Below, piece by piece: positions 36,060-47,789 of a DNA stretch of 64,000 nucleotides; the stretch's first letter is position 1, and every line of letters begins with the position of its first letter. The translations under genes were made by a program, and so were the position numbers. Source of the DNA: Heterohyrax brucei (Eukaryota > Chordata > Mammalia > Hyracoidea > Procaviidae); NCBI GenBank assembly GCA_028571685.1, contig CM053146.1, positions 23,409,431-23,473,430 of the forward strand, read 5' to 3'. The notes beneath the pieces are model-generated. The model worked only from the letters and a program-made list of their open reading frames with translations. It did no database searches and had not been told where the DNA came from.

Positions 36060-36705
36060 AGACTTCTTATGCTTTTCTAGTGGGAGTGTGAAATAGTAGA
36101 ACCACTTTGAAAAACAGTAGTTTTTGGTTTCTTATAACGTTAAGCATGCATTTACTGTTCAACTGAACAATTCCATCCTTAGGTATTTACTAAAGAGAAA
36201 TGAAAGCATATGTTGACACAGAGAGTTACATGCAAAGGCTCACAGCAGCTTTGACATAATAACCCCAAACTGGAAGCAACTCAAATGTCCATCAGCAATT
36301 GAACCAATAAGAAAATTATAGTACATCTGTATAATGGATAAAAAAAGGAACAAACTCCTAACATACACAGCAACATGGTGAATCTCAAAAATGTTACGCT
36401 GTACCAAAGAAGCCAGGTGGGAAAGAGCACATACTGCCTTGTTCTATTTATGTATAAGGTTCTAGGACAGGAAAAACTAATCTACAGTGCTAGAAATCAA
36501 ATCAATGTTTGGCTGGTGTTGGGAGGAGGGGTTGACCAGGTAGAATATGAGAGAGCTTTTTGAGACAATGGAAATATTTTATCCCTTTTCTGGAGTGATG
36601 GTCACAAAGATATTCACGTTTCCAAAAACTCATCAAGCTGTACACTCAAAATGGGTCCATTTATTTTATAGCATGCAGATTATACCTCAAAAAGCTGTTA
36701 AAAAG
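36060..36705 (+). mobile_element. Old L1 (L1M-type) 3' end, plus strand
   Basis: The ORF2 end and 3' UTR of an old mammalian L1 are recognisable: 'tcaaatgtccatcagcaatt', 'acagcaacatggtgaatctc', 'ctgtaccaaagaagccaggtg' and the terminal 'attatacctcaaaaagctgt' followed by 'taaaaagtaag'. Divergence is high. Confidence 0.85.
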
Positions 36706-37586
36706 TAAGAACTGTGTTCCCACATATCAAATGAAGATAGATTCCTGCTGCATTTTCAGCAGTCTGTCAGAGTCTGTATATACCTGGCATGGGCCCACCA
36801 CACAAACTCAGAGTTCAGGCAATAAATGGCTGTGCTGTGCTGGAAGGATGACCAGTAGTATCTCTGACTCACATGAATCCACAGCTAAAAGTTATAAGGC
36901 ATGTGCAGTTTTCACAACCTCCACTCTATTTGAAAACAGATGTTATCTTATTGTACCACAGGATGAGTCCTCACCCTGATAGGGATAGCAGGATGGTGAA
37001 CTGACAGGAGTCCTGGTCCCTGAGGATGCTATGCTTATCCCTGGGTTTCCATGTAAGGAAAAGTAAGAAATAAACCACCTCATTTAAGTTGCTATTATTC
37101 AGAGTCTCTTTTATAGCTTAACTTAAACTGCAAGTTCTACTTTTGTTTTGAACCTTGTATGTGTTAGATATGATGTTTCCATAAATTTTTTTCTATTGAC
37201 TAATGTGCAGTCGAAGAAGTCTGTGGAACTCTTGGACCACTAATACAACTCCTCTGCAAGATCACCCCCTTGTAGCGTTAAGATCAGAGACTAACTTGGT
37301 TACAGTTAAGAAACTAACTGTAGAGATTTGATTAGATTAGATCACCAAAGTAGGACACCTCAATCTATTCTTGAAGTGAAGAAAGCACTGGGTTCAAAGT
37401 GAACGTATTTTCCAGAGTTTGGAAGTCTTAATTGCCTAAATAATAGTAAGCAAATTAAGAAGAACTTGGGAAAAATGTGTCAGAGATGTTGTTGTGTATT
37501 GTGTGTTGAGAGCTCAAGTATGACAGAAAAGACTTATAAAGTCCATTAGGACTTTTATTGGTTTTTGTAGTGGCTTGGGAGCCCTG
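36706..37586. other. Low-copy DNA
   Basis: I see no recognisable repeat or gene. Open frames are short and without domains. Confidence 0.4.
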
Positions 37587-37738
37587 GAGGCACAGCTATT
37601 AAGAACTCAATTGCTAACCAAAAGTCAGCTGTTTCAATATATCTGCAACTCCTTAAAAACCCTCTGAGTCTATTCTAATCTGTCCAGTAGGGTTGCTATG
37701 AATTGGAATCGAGTCAATAGCAATGGGCTTGGTTGGCA
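37587..37738 (+). mobile_element. AfroSINE, plus strand
   Basis: The head is 'gggagccctggaggcacagc', followed by 'gctaaccaaaagtcagctgt', and the RTE-shared end is 'gttgctatgaattggaatcg' with the tail 'agcaatgggcttggttggc'. It is near full length. Confidence 0.9.
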
Positions 37739-37741
37739 ATG

Positions 37742-38128
37742 GGTTGAGTAGTGTCTTCCCATAATTCATATGTCTTTGAACCTTTGGAAATAAGGTCTTT
37801 GCAGGTATAATTAGCTAAGATGGGGTAAAACTGGGGTATAGTGGGTCCTAAATTCAGTGAGTAACATCCTTATAAGATGACGTACAGAGACATAGAGAAT
37901 AAGATTATGTGACCACAGATACAGAGATTGGAGTGATACAGCTACAAGACGAGGAATGCCCAGGATTGCCAGCAAACATCAGAGGCTTGGAAGAACCAAG
38001 AAATCATCTTCCCCTAGAGACTTCAGAGGGAACATGATCCTGTCAATACCTTGGTTTCAAACTTCTAGTCTTGAGAACTGTGAAAGAATGTATTTTTGTT
38101 GTTTTAAGCCACCTAGTTTGTGGAAACT
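37742..38128 (+). mobile_element. MaLR LTR (MST/MLT1 type), plus strand
   Basis: Typical MaLR LTR text appears in order: 'ggaaataaggtctttgcagg', 'taattagctaagatggggta', 'catccttataagatgacgta', 'tgaccacagatacagagatt' and 'tgttgttttaagccacctag'. This is a different, pan-eutherian LTR type from family A. Both LTR ends are somewhat eroded. A 159-codon open frame beginning inside it and running into the next SINE is spurious. Confidence 0.85.
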
Positions 38129-38221
38129 ATCAGTTTCCAACATTTCAAATCACCTTTTCTTTGTTTCTGTGGCATTTTTTATCCAGTTTTGCCTCTACTT
38201 GGATTTTTCTTTGCTTACGCA

Positions 38222-38382
38222 CACCATATCCACTGCCACTGAGTTGAATCCAACTCATAGCGACCCTACAGGACACATAGAACTGCTCAATAGAGTTTTC
38301 AAGGAGTGTGTGGTGGACCTTAACTGCTTTTGGTTAGCAGATGTGGCATTTAACCAAGATGCCACCAGGGTTTCCTTGGTTT
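38222..38382 (-). mobile_element. AfroSINE, minus strand
   Basis: It reads as the reverse of the AfroSINE: 'ttgaatccaactcatagcga', 'gaactgctcaatagagtttt', 'ttttggttagcagatgtggc', then 'ccaccagggtttccttgg'. It is near full length. Confidence 0.88.
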
Positions 38383-40074
38383 CTTCACATCCAATCCTTA
38401 ACTCAGGCATTTTTACAAACCTATTTTTTTCTTAAGTCTCCATTTCACTCTGATGCATAAAAATGACTATCTCTATCTTTTGCTAAGCAAATGACTAGCC
38501 TGGATTTTCTTGTTTTAAGGCTTGTCCCCTCCTTTGGTTAAGCAAACAAAGTTGGAAGACCTTTCCCTTTGTCAGTATGATTCTGGAGGGGCAACATCTT
38601 GTGTGCAGCTAATGTTCAAGGTGATGCTGGGGCCTCTTGTTACTTTGTTTGGCATCTGGTTCTGTTGAAATGACACTTCCCAGTCCAACCAATCTGTTAT
38701 GCTTCATGCAACTCTATCTGACAACATTGCAACAGAGATTTGCAGACATTTCTTCAAAATCCTTCAAATTTAATGTGATGCAAATCCCTTTAGCTTAGTA
38801 AAGCTATGTTAGAAATAAAGACATTCACATGGATCCTAAAGAAGACCTCAAAACTTCCTAGGACAATGTCAAGATCCTTCAGAATGCTAATGGTAGTAAC
38901 GGGAACATCAAGGTCTCCTGTTTTCAACTAAGCAGAGTAAGCTGAAGGTGTCTTTTTTTTTCATATTCAGCTGGCAGCCCCTTAGGTTGCTGACTCTGAA
39001 AAGCAAAGGAAAATTCTAGGCCCCTAAGTACTTGAATAAGGTAAACCCCAGCTGTGAATCAGCAGAAATCCCTACATGGACTGTAGGAGAAAACTGCCGT
39101 ATTCTACAGGAGTGTTCCCAGATGTTAAAATAATTGACAATATTCTAAAAACCAACACTAGTGGCTACATTTTATTTCAACATTTATGTTTTATTGTCTG
39201 CAGTGGTCGACTTTCTTCATCAAATGATTTCCATTTCTCCATGATCCATTCTGCTTACATTTAAAGGTGATCTTCTAACAGTTAATTCTCTGGATAAGGT
39301 TCTTTTTAACAAGCCAAAATAGACATAACTAGGGCACTGTTTTAGCTGATACGACAAAGGAGGAACTGAAGAATATTGAAAACTATTCAAAAATTGGTTT
39401 AGTAAAAGACAATGCAGTAGAAGGAAACTAAATGTACGGATTGGAATTTTAAAAGAAATCCTGGTGTGAAGATAAAAGCACATGAAAGGTAATAAATGTT
39501 GAAATGATACACCACCTAATGGTAGCCTGTCAAGGAAGAAAGATAATATGATAACTTACAGAGCATCTCTGAGCCTCTATAGGTACTTGACCTATAGTTT
39601 GCAGGGAAACAATCTTTTTGTTTCATCTGGCTCATATTAAAAATAGGAAAAACAAAACCTGCCTTTACACTCTCACACAGATGGTGGAAAAATCCATGCG
39701 ATTTTTAACTGTCTGAAATTCTTTAAAGCAGTATAAGACAGAAAGAATTATTAAATCACTTTTCCATTTCATATAGTGAAAAACTACACTACCACAGTGA
39801 GCTGGGGCCATCAATTCTGGAGAGAGTAGGAGCACCTATTGGTCCTGGAAGCAATCAATCACGTGGAAGTCCCGGGTCCCCTATCTACAAAACCTTCTTG
39901 CTGTAGGAGAAAAAAATTTAAGAAACAAGAAAAATAAAGTCAAACTGTTCATAATTCCACTGTGGAGATTTATTTAGTATATACTGTAGTTTACATGCAT
40001 GGCAGACATGTGGGTGTTGGGATCTATATACATTCATCTACTTGTTTTTTCTTTCATTTTTTAATTTGTCAGTG
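38383..40074. other. Low-copy DNA
   Basis: No gene, RNA or known repeat could be supported over about 1.7 kb. This is one of the longest repeat-poor stretches in the window. Confidence 0.4.
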
Positions 40075-40340
40075 AATTGATTGAGTCATTCATTCATTCA
40101 TTCAAAAAACATTAGAAGTGATTACTCTGGTATTTTTCATCCAAAGATGTATAAGATTGGGACTTTCTCTTTGAGCTTAAGGTTCACTGCAATAGACAGC
40201 TGGATAAGCAAATAATTATAATGTAGGCTGATAAATTCTACAATCAATGTTATGTATCTTGTTGACAGTACTATGCATATTCAGACATTTCTGGATACCC
40301 TAGAGCCTAATTCAAAGACCTTAGAAGAACAGCTGGAACT
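40075..40340 (-). repeat. Probable L2 3' end, minus strand, with (ATTC)n
   Basis: 'gagtcattcattcattcattc' followed by 'gagcttaaggttcactgcaa' and 'taagcaaataattataatgt' follows the reversed order of the L2 3' terminus. It is highly diverged. Confidence 0.5.
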
Positions 40341-40537
40341 TGTTTCACTTCTGTTTATTTAAAATTTGAAGGACTAAAAAGCCCTTTTATTTATTTTTTA
40401 CTTCCATGTTTGGGCTTGCCTCCAATACAAAAGATATTTGATGAGGGCTCATGGAAATATTATAAGTCAGAACTTTCTCAATAGCAACCAGTTTTGGGTG
40501 GGGGGTGCAGGCAGAGAGGGGCTTATAGGAATACAGG

Positions 40538-40898
40538 AGGTAGTGGTGACTGAGTGGTAGACTTCTCACCTTCCATGTGGGATACTAAAGTTTGACTCCC
40601 TACAAGAAGACCCTCTACCCACTGTGAACCCACTACCCTTCCGTCAGGGGAAGCTTGAGTGTTGCTGTGATGATAAACAAGTTTAAACACAGTTTCTAGA
40701 CTGAGATGAACTAGAAGAAAGTCTTGCTGATCTACTTGCACAACTCAGCCAACAAAAAAAAAAAAAGTGTGGATTACAACAGTTCAGTCCCAAAGAGATC
40801 GTATGGACAGTATTGGACTGGGAACCATTTCCATTCTTTTCTGCAGGAGGTCACCTTAAGTTGGGGTTGACTCTATGGTTAATAACATAACAACCATA
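40538..40898 (+). mobile_element. Composite SINE: tRNA-like head plus RTE-derived body
   Basis: The head 'gtggtagacttctcaccttc' with 'atgtgggatactaaagtttgactccc' looks like a tRNA A/B-box module different from that of AfroSINE. The body shares 'atctacttgcacaactcagcc' and 'gtggattacaacagttcagtc' type text with the RTE-derived element at 1776-2170. It ends with the RTE terminus 'ttggggttgactctatggtt...aacataacaacc'. An A-run (40752-40766) lies in the body. It looks like a longer AfroSINE-related family mobilised by RTE. Confidence 0.65.
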
Positions 40899-41008
40899 GA
40901 AATACACATCATGCCAAACTTGCAGTACTTGAGTGAATCTGGTTAAGAGAAGTTATTCATTCTTTTGGAGAGAACTTAGGTTAAAAAGACCTACTGAAAT
41001 TGGCAAGT

Positions 41009-41280
41009 CTTTGCTGTTGGTTCTGACTCAGAATCCTATGCACAACAAAATGGAATATTGCCTGGTCCTGTGTCATCTTCATAATTGTTGCTGTATTTGA
41101 GCCAATCTTTGCAGCCACTATGTCAATCCATCTCAGTGAGGGTCTTCCACTTTTAACTGACCCTCTAGTTTACCAAGCATGAAGTCATCTCTAAGCACTG
41201 ATCTCTCCAGATAAGATGTCTAAAGTATGTGAGACACAGTATTATCATACCTGTGTCTAAGAAGGATCTTTCCAGATATA
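41009..41280 (-). mobile_element. RTE LINE 3' fragment, minus strand
   Basis: It starts with the reversed RTE end ('gctgttggttctgactcaga') and continues with 'cctggtcctgtgtcatcttc' and 'gatctctccagataagatgt', collinear with 60830 back to about 60550. It is strongly 5'-truncated. Confidence 0.8.
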
Positions 41281-42389
41281 TTTATTCCCTTGACACCAGT
41301 CTCTAGGGAGAGAAATCACTGTCTACTACCAAGGCCACACTCCACTTGGAGCTCATGTGTGCTTGGGGAGAGTGGACAGGTACATAAAATTAGCCAAACA
41401 TATACAAACAATCACTTCTGTGGTATGTCAGTCTCCCCACTTGGAAAATAGGGTTAGTGATGCTCATGACATAGTGAGCAACTAGCTGGAAACAGAGAAT
41501 AGTGTCCAGAATGTTTGCAAGGGTATGAAAGTATTAGCTGTTACTTTTGATGTTGCTACTGATGACTGAATTGTAAGAGCTGTAGATATTAATCAATAGG
41601 CACCCAGGGAAGTGAAATCTAGACTTTTAATGGGTTTCCTTTTATTGCCCTAAGTGTCTTCCAGCAGAATTGTAGTCCCTCAGTATAGCAAGGAGGAACT
41701 GAGACAAGTTCTTGTCTCAGTCTGAGCTCCCTGAAGGTGGAATCTGTGTTTGTATCACAAGACTAGTTCTTCTGAAATCTTTTAATTAAGAAATAGTAAT
41801 TAGAAGGAGATTTTCTGACTGGTTATTCTTCCTGTGGGACAAAGAAAGTAGGTTTGAGTACAGTATGAGAAGTTTTCATTAGCAAGCAGTGATCGGAGGA
41901 GGTTAATGGAAGTTTAGAGAAAAAGTTCAGAATGGTAGTCTGTGACTTGGTGTGATATGTCACCTCGATGTGATACGGTTATGGAGACAGGAGGCTCCAT
42001 GATATGACTCCTCACGGTTTCATTTTCAAGTTGTGTGACTGAGATTTTTCTCCAAATTGTGGCAGATAGTACTACGAATGTTTTTCCCAGGGTTTGAGGA
42101 GGCTTCTCCTTTTCCACGTCTTGTGATAGAAGTCCACTAGTGTAAGTTGTATCAATAAAACAAAAACTAATGTTGACTATTTAAAGAATTAAAAGCCATT
42201 CCTGTATTCTACAGTAGAGAGAGATACAGCAGTATGTTGTAGAGGGTCATCTTTGGGTAAAAAAAAAAGCCTCCTATTTTGTTTGGGAAAACATTTCCTA
42301 GAGCTTTTAGATGGCAGTAGTGTTACTGCTTGAGCTTCTAAAACAGTGAGCATTAAGGAGACAGAGAAAAATTGTTCTGCATGCTAAAA
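41281..42389. other. Low-copy DNA
   Basis: I recognise no repeat or gene here. Confidence 0.4.
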
Positions 42390-44947
42390 ATTTTTTATTT
42401 TTATTTTTTTATTATAACTGAATGAAAATGTACATTCCCATACAAATTCACATGCTCACCTATATGCAGCTCCTACTGCTCTCCCTGCCAGGTGACACCA
42501 CACCCTTTCTCTCTGCTCCATATACGTCCTATCCTCCCAACAGTCTCTTGTTCCCTCCTTTCCACCCACGCCCCTTCCTCTGGTAAGAAGTCAGCAGGAA
42601 GACATCCTACAGATGGTTAGAACCGTAAAGTTCCCACAAGATACAGTCAGTCTGGGTCGCCAAGTCCAATCCATTGTTGTCCAAAAAGTTGACCTTCAAT
42701 ACGATTTATGGACAGGGACAGCATGGGGGCCAGGGGCCATGCTCCCAGGGGAAACCCAAAGCCCCTGGACCATCGATTGCAGTCTTTTAGTGGAGATCTC
42801 AGGGTGCAAACCTAGTTATTCTTGTGTTGTCTGTGAGACTCAATTTGTGAGCTCCATCATGGCTATCACTGGTGTTGGCCAGGCACCATTTGGTTCTTCT
42901 GGTCATGAGTGGGTGTAGAGACCCACTCCCGTGGGTCTCTCGATCTTCTGGGTTTTCTTTCCCCCGTGTCATTCCTGTCCTCAGTTTTCATCGATTCCTG
43001 GTCAGTTGGGACCATTTGCTGCACCCTCGGATGGCAACTTGGCAGCTTTTAAGACCCCAGACACCACTCACCAATGAGGGGTGTAGAGAGTCCTCATTCG
43101 CAAAATGCTAGGTGTGTCAATTGGCCTCAGTTTCACTTGACAGCATGGTCCCTGGTGCCCCGAGACCAGCTAATCTGTCCTTGCAATATTGGGTTAAGAT
43201 GGGAGGAGTACTCAAATTGTGTTGAAGTCCAGTGATTATTGATAGTCTTTCTAATGTGTGCTGTCACTGATTTCACCCAACCAAATTTCTATTAACTGTC
43301 AACTCTAAACCCTCCTCTTCCCCTCCCTCTCTCCCCACCCTTGCAGCCATCAAAGAGTCTTTTCTTCTATGCATGAGTCTGTTTTTAATTTCTTATAGTA
43401 GGAGTCTCATTCAATATTTGCCCTTCTGTTGCCGACTACTTTCACTCAACATAATGTCTTCCAGCTGAAACCAGGTTATGAGATGTTGCTTGGAATCATC
43501 ATTGTTCTTTATCATTGCATAGTGCTCCATTGAGCACATATACCATAGTTTACCTATCCATTCCTCTGTTGTTGGGCATCTGGGTTGATTCCATCTTTTT
43601 GTTATCGTGGACTGTGCTGCAGTAAACATTTTTGTGCATGCATCCTTTGGAGTGAATGGCCTTGATTCTGTAGGATATATTCCAAGTAGTGGAATTACTG
43701 GGTCAAATGGCATATCTATAATCCATTTTTTTAAGGAAGCACCAGATTGCTTTCCAAAGAGGCTGGACCATTTTGCAACCCCACCAACAGTGTAGGAGAG
43801 TTCCACTTTCTCAATAGCCTCTCCAGCATTTGTTGTTTTGTGTTTTTTGGATCATGGCCAACCTTGTTGGGGTGAGATGGTATCGCATTGTCATTTTGAT
43901 TTGAATTTCTTTAATAACTAAGGATCGTGAACATGTCCTCATGTGTTTTTTGGCTGCCTGGATCTCCTCTTTAGAGAAGTGTCTGTCCATCTCCTTTGTC
44001 CGTCACTTAATTGGATGATTTATCTTCCTCTTAATGATATTTTGTAGTATATTATAGATTATGGAGATCAGGCATCGATCTGACATAGAGTTGCCAAATA
44101 GTTTTTCCCATTCTGTAGGTAGCCTTTCAGCTCTTGTGATAAAGTCTTTGGATGAGCAGAAGTGTTTGATTCTTAGTAGTTCCCATTTCTCTATTTTCTC
44201 TTCTGTTGATTGTGGTTTGTTTGACAGATTTTGAAGTCTGTCTGCACTGTGTATTAAAACTTCCATTGTTGTTCCTACTTTTTCTTGCATGAGTTTTATC
44301 GTTTTAGATTTGATATTTAGGTCTTTTATCCAATTTGAGTTGGTTTTTGTGTAAGGTGCAAGATATGGATCTTGTTTCAATTTATTGCAGATGGGTATCC
44401 AAATTTGCCAGCACTATTTGTTGAAGAGATTGTTTTTACCCCAGTTTAATGTCTTTAGGGCCTTTGTCGAATATCAAATGTTCATAGCCAGATAGTGTCA
44501 TCTCTCGGGTCTCAATTCTGTTCCATTGATTCCTCTGTCTGTTCTTGTAGTAGTACCAGACTGTTTTGACCACTGTGACAGTGTAATGGGTTCTGAAATC
44601 GGGTAATGAGAGGCCCCTCAGTGTGTTCTTCTTCTTTAGTAGTACTTTACTTATCCAGGGTTTCTTCCCTTTTGAAACAAAATTGGTGATTTGTTTCTCC
44701 ATCTCATGAAAAAATGACACTGGAACTTGTGTTGGGATTGCATTATCTAAGTAGATTGCGTTGGGTAAAATAAACATTTTCACAATGTTAAGTCTTCCTA
44801 TCCATGAGCAGGGTAAGTTTCTCCATTTATCTAAGTCTCTCTTAGTTTCTTATAGTAAGGTCTTGTAGTTCTTTTTGTAAAGGTCTGTTATTTCTCTGAT
44901 TAGATTAATTCCTAGGTACTTTATATTCTTGGGGGCTATAGTAAATA

Positions 44948-45052
44948 GTGATTCTTGTCTTTTGTGCAATTTATGTGGTTAATCACATGAATTGTTTTTC
45001 TGATGTTGAACCAGCCTTACATCCCTGGTATGAATCCAACGTGGTCATGATT
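44948..45052 (-). repeat. Displaced duplicate of ORF2 segment 45535-45640
   Basis: About 105 bp, from 'gtgattcttgtcttttgtg' to 'ggtcatga', repeat the segment at 45535-45640 with few differences, in the same orientation. They replace the ORF2 text expected after 'gggggctatagtaaat'. The copy lies about 590 bp from its source and breaks the reading frame. Confidence 0.92.
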
Positions 45053-46961
45053 GATTTTATGATTTCTTCATTAGCAGTCTCACTGTTGGTATGAAGAAAT
45101 CCTGGTAATTTACTTATGTTTATCTTATATTCTGAGACTTTGCTGAACTCTTCTATCAGTTTGAGTAGTTTATTTATAGATTCTTTGGGATTCTCTGCAT
45201 ATATAATCATACCATCAGCAAACAGGGAGATTTTGACTTCTTTGCCAATGAAGATGCCCTTAATTTCTTGGTCGTGTCTAATTGCTCTGGCTAGAACTTC
45301 TAGTACTATGTTGAATAGAGGAGGTGAGAGTGGGTATCCTTGTCTAGTTCCTGTTCTCAAGGGAAACTCCTTGAGTCTTTCTTCATTCAGGATGACGTCA
45401 GCAGTTGGTTTTGTATAAATGGCCCTTATTGCATTGAGGAATTTGCCTTCTATGGCTATTTTACTAAGAGTTTTTAGCATGAATGTGATTTGGACTTTAT
45501 CAAATGTCTTTTCTACATCAATGGACAAAATCAGGTGATTCTTGTCTTTTGTGTAATTTATGTGGTTAATCACATGAATTGTTTTTCTGACGTTGAACCA
45601 GCCTTGCATCCCTGGTATGAATCCAATTTGGTCATGATGAATTATTTTTGGGATATGTTGTTGTGTTCTATTGGCAAGAATTTTGTTGAAGATTTTTGCA
45701 TCTAGATTCATGAGTGTTATCAGTCTGTAGTTTTCCTTTTTGGTTGAATCTTTCTCTAGTTTTGTTGTCAGGGTTATGCTGGCTTCATAGAATGAGTTTG
45801 GGAGAACTCCATCCCTTTCTATACTGTGAAATAGTCTAAGCAGTATTAGAGATAACTCTTCTCTAAAAACTTGGTAGAATTCTGAGGTGGAGTCATCTGG
45901 GCCTGGGCTTTTTTTGGTTGGCAGTTTTTGGATGACTTTTTCAATCTCTTCCTTTGTGATGGGTTTATTAAGTTGTTCTGCTTCATGTTGTGATAATTTG
46001 GGTAGGTGATACAAATCAAGGAATTTGTCCATTTCCTCTAAGTTTTCAAATTTGTTAGAGTACAGTCTTTCATAGTATTCTGTTATAATATTTTTAATTT
46101 CTGTTGGATCTGTTGCGACCACACCCCTCTTGCTTCTAATTTGGGTCATTTGTTTCCTTTCCTGTTTTTCTTTAATAAGTTTAGCCAGTGGTTTGTCAAT
46201 TTCATTGATCTTTTCAAAAAACAAGCTTTTGGTCTTTTCAATATTTTCAATTGTTTTTCTATTCTCTAATTCATTTAGTTCTTCTCTAATCTTTATGATC
46301 TGTTTTCTTCTGTTGCTTGAGGGGTTCCTCTGTTGTTCTCTCTCTACTTGTTCAAGCTGTAGTATCAATTCTTTGATTTGGTTTCTTTCTTCCTTCCAGA
46401 TGTGTGCACTTATGGAGATAAACAGACCTCTGAGCACTGCTTTGGCTGTATCCCATAGATTCTGGTAAGAAATGTTTTCATTCTCATTGGAATTCATGAA
46501 TTCCTTTATTTCATCCTTGATTTCTTCTATAACCCATGGTTTTTTGAGCAAGATGTTCAGTTTCCAAAAATTCCATTTTCTATCTATGTTTTTTCTGCTA
46601 TTGATTTTGACTTTTATGGCTTTATGATCTGAGAAGATACTCTACACTAATTCAATGGTATGGATTTTGTTGAAAATTGCATTATGTCCTAACACGTGGT
46701 CAATTCTGGAGAATGTTCCATGTACACTGGAACATTCTTAGGCATAGTTGTCTGCTGATGGGTAGAAAGTTCTGTATATATCGATGAGGGTTAGTTGGTT
46801 AATTGTGGCAATCAGGTCTGCATCTTTACTGAGCTTTTTTTCTAGATCATCTGTCCAATATTGAGAATGGAGTGTTCAAGTTTCCCACTATTATTGTGGA
46901 GTGATCTAACTCTTTTTTAAGTGTAGTCAGTGTTTCTTCAATGTATTTAGGTGCTCTGATA

Positions 46962-47011
46962 TTGCCAAGCCAAGTGCCGTCGAGTTGGATACGACTCATG
47001 GAGACCTATAT
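46962..47011 (-). repeat. 50-bp AfroSINE/RTE end inside L1-6 ORF2
   Basis: 'caagtgccgtcgagttggat' followed by 'acgactcatggagacctata' is the reversed AfroSINE 3' end. It replaces the L1 text found at the equivalent place in L1-5 (about 33262). It has unusually intact CpGs compared with other SINE copies here. Confidence 0.85.
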
Positions 47012-47789
47012 AGTTAAGCCTTCCTTGTGTACTGAACCTTTCAGCAATAAATACTGTCCATCTTTGTCCACGATGGTGGATTTTACATTAAAATTGATTT
47101 CATCTGAGATTAGAATTCCCATACTTGCTCTTCTTTGTTCATTGTTAGCTTAGTGTATATTCTTCCATACTTTAATTTTCAGTTTGTTCTCATCTTTAAG
47201 TCTCAAGTGAGATTCTTGTAGACAACATATGGATGGGTCATGTGTTTAGATCTAAGATGTCACTTGATCTCTCTTTACTGGAGCATTCAGTCCATTCATG
47301 TTCAATGTAATTATTGATAGGCATGTGTTCACTGCTGCCATTATGATGTTTATTTTTGTGTTGATGCTTTCTCTGTTGTTCTTATTAGTCTGTTCTGGGA
47401 CATTCTTTTTTGTGAGTTGATTTTTGACCTTTTTCAGAGCTGATTTTGTAGTTGCTGAGACTCTGTGTTAGAGTTTTTGATATGGTATGTTGCATCTTTG
47501 TTGTGCTTCATGGCTGCCCTTAAGAGCCCCCATAATAAACTATATATAAACCCCATTTTAATTATTTCCAGTCTTGTCAACTTCCTCTCCATCTGGAAGG
47601 ACTATAATGACTGTAGTACATCACTCTTTTTAATATGCATCCATTTTTTTAATATGATGGCACCAGAGTTTTCATGATAATCACTGGATTGTTTCTTTCA
47701 GTATTAAAGCTGTGATTGCGTTTGGAGCCTTTGCTAAATGAGTAGAATTCTGGATGGTGTGTCGTTCTAAAATATAGTTTGTGCTTTTG

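Larger units (their letters stand above)
43411..47341 (-). pseudogene. L1-6 ORF2 pseudogene (largest open segment 522 codons)
   Basis: The ATG is at 47341-47339 (minus). The endonuclease region (about 47300-46560) is frameshifted and carries a SINE scrap. The open stretch 46551-44983 contains the linker, '[16 protein letters not shown]', '[16 protein letters not shown]', '[20 protein letters not shown]' and the active-site box. That box reads F-A-D-G, not F-A-D-D (codons at 45216-45211), which would abolish catalysis. The stretch ends in the duplicated block. C-terminal remnants are at 44436-44783, 44003-44380 and 43411-43806 ('LEDIMLSESSRQQ'). Confidence 0.9.

Noticed and set aside
37956-38435. 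159-codon open frame
   Set aside because: It begins in a MaLR LTR and crosses into a reversed AfroSINE. It has no domain, so it is a chance composite.
45116-46468. Plus-strand open frames over L1-6
   Set aside because: They are antisense shadows of ORF2, rich in L, S and F as expected of reversed A-rich L1 text.
44983-46551. 522-codon open frame as a cellular gene
   Set aside because: It is L1 ORF2 reverse transcriptase with a mutated active site, and frame breaks lie on both sides.
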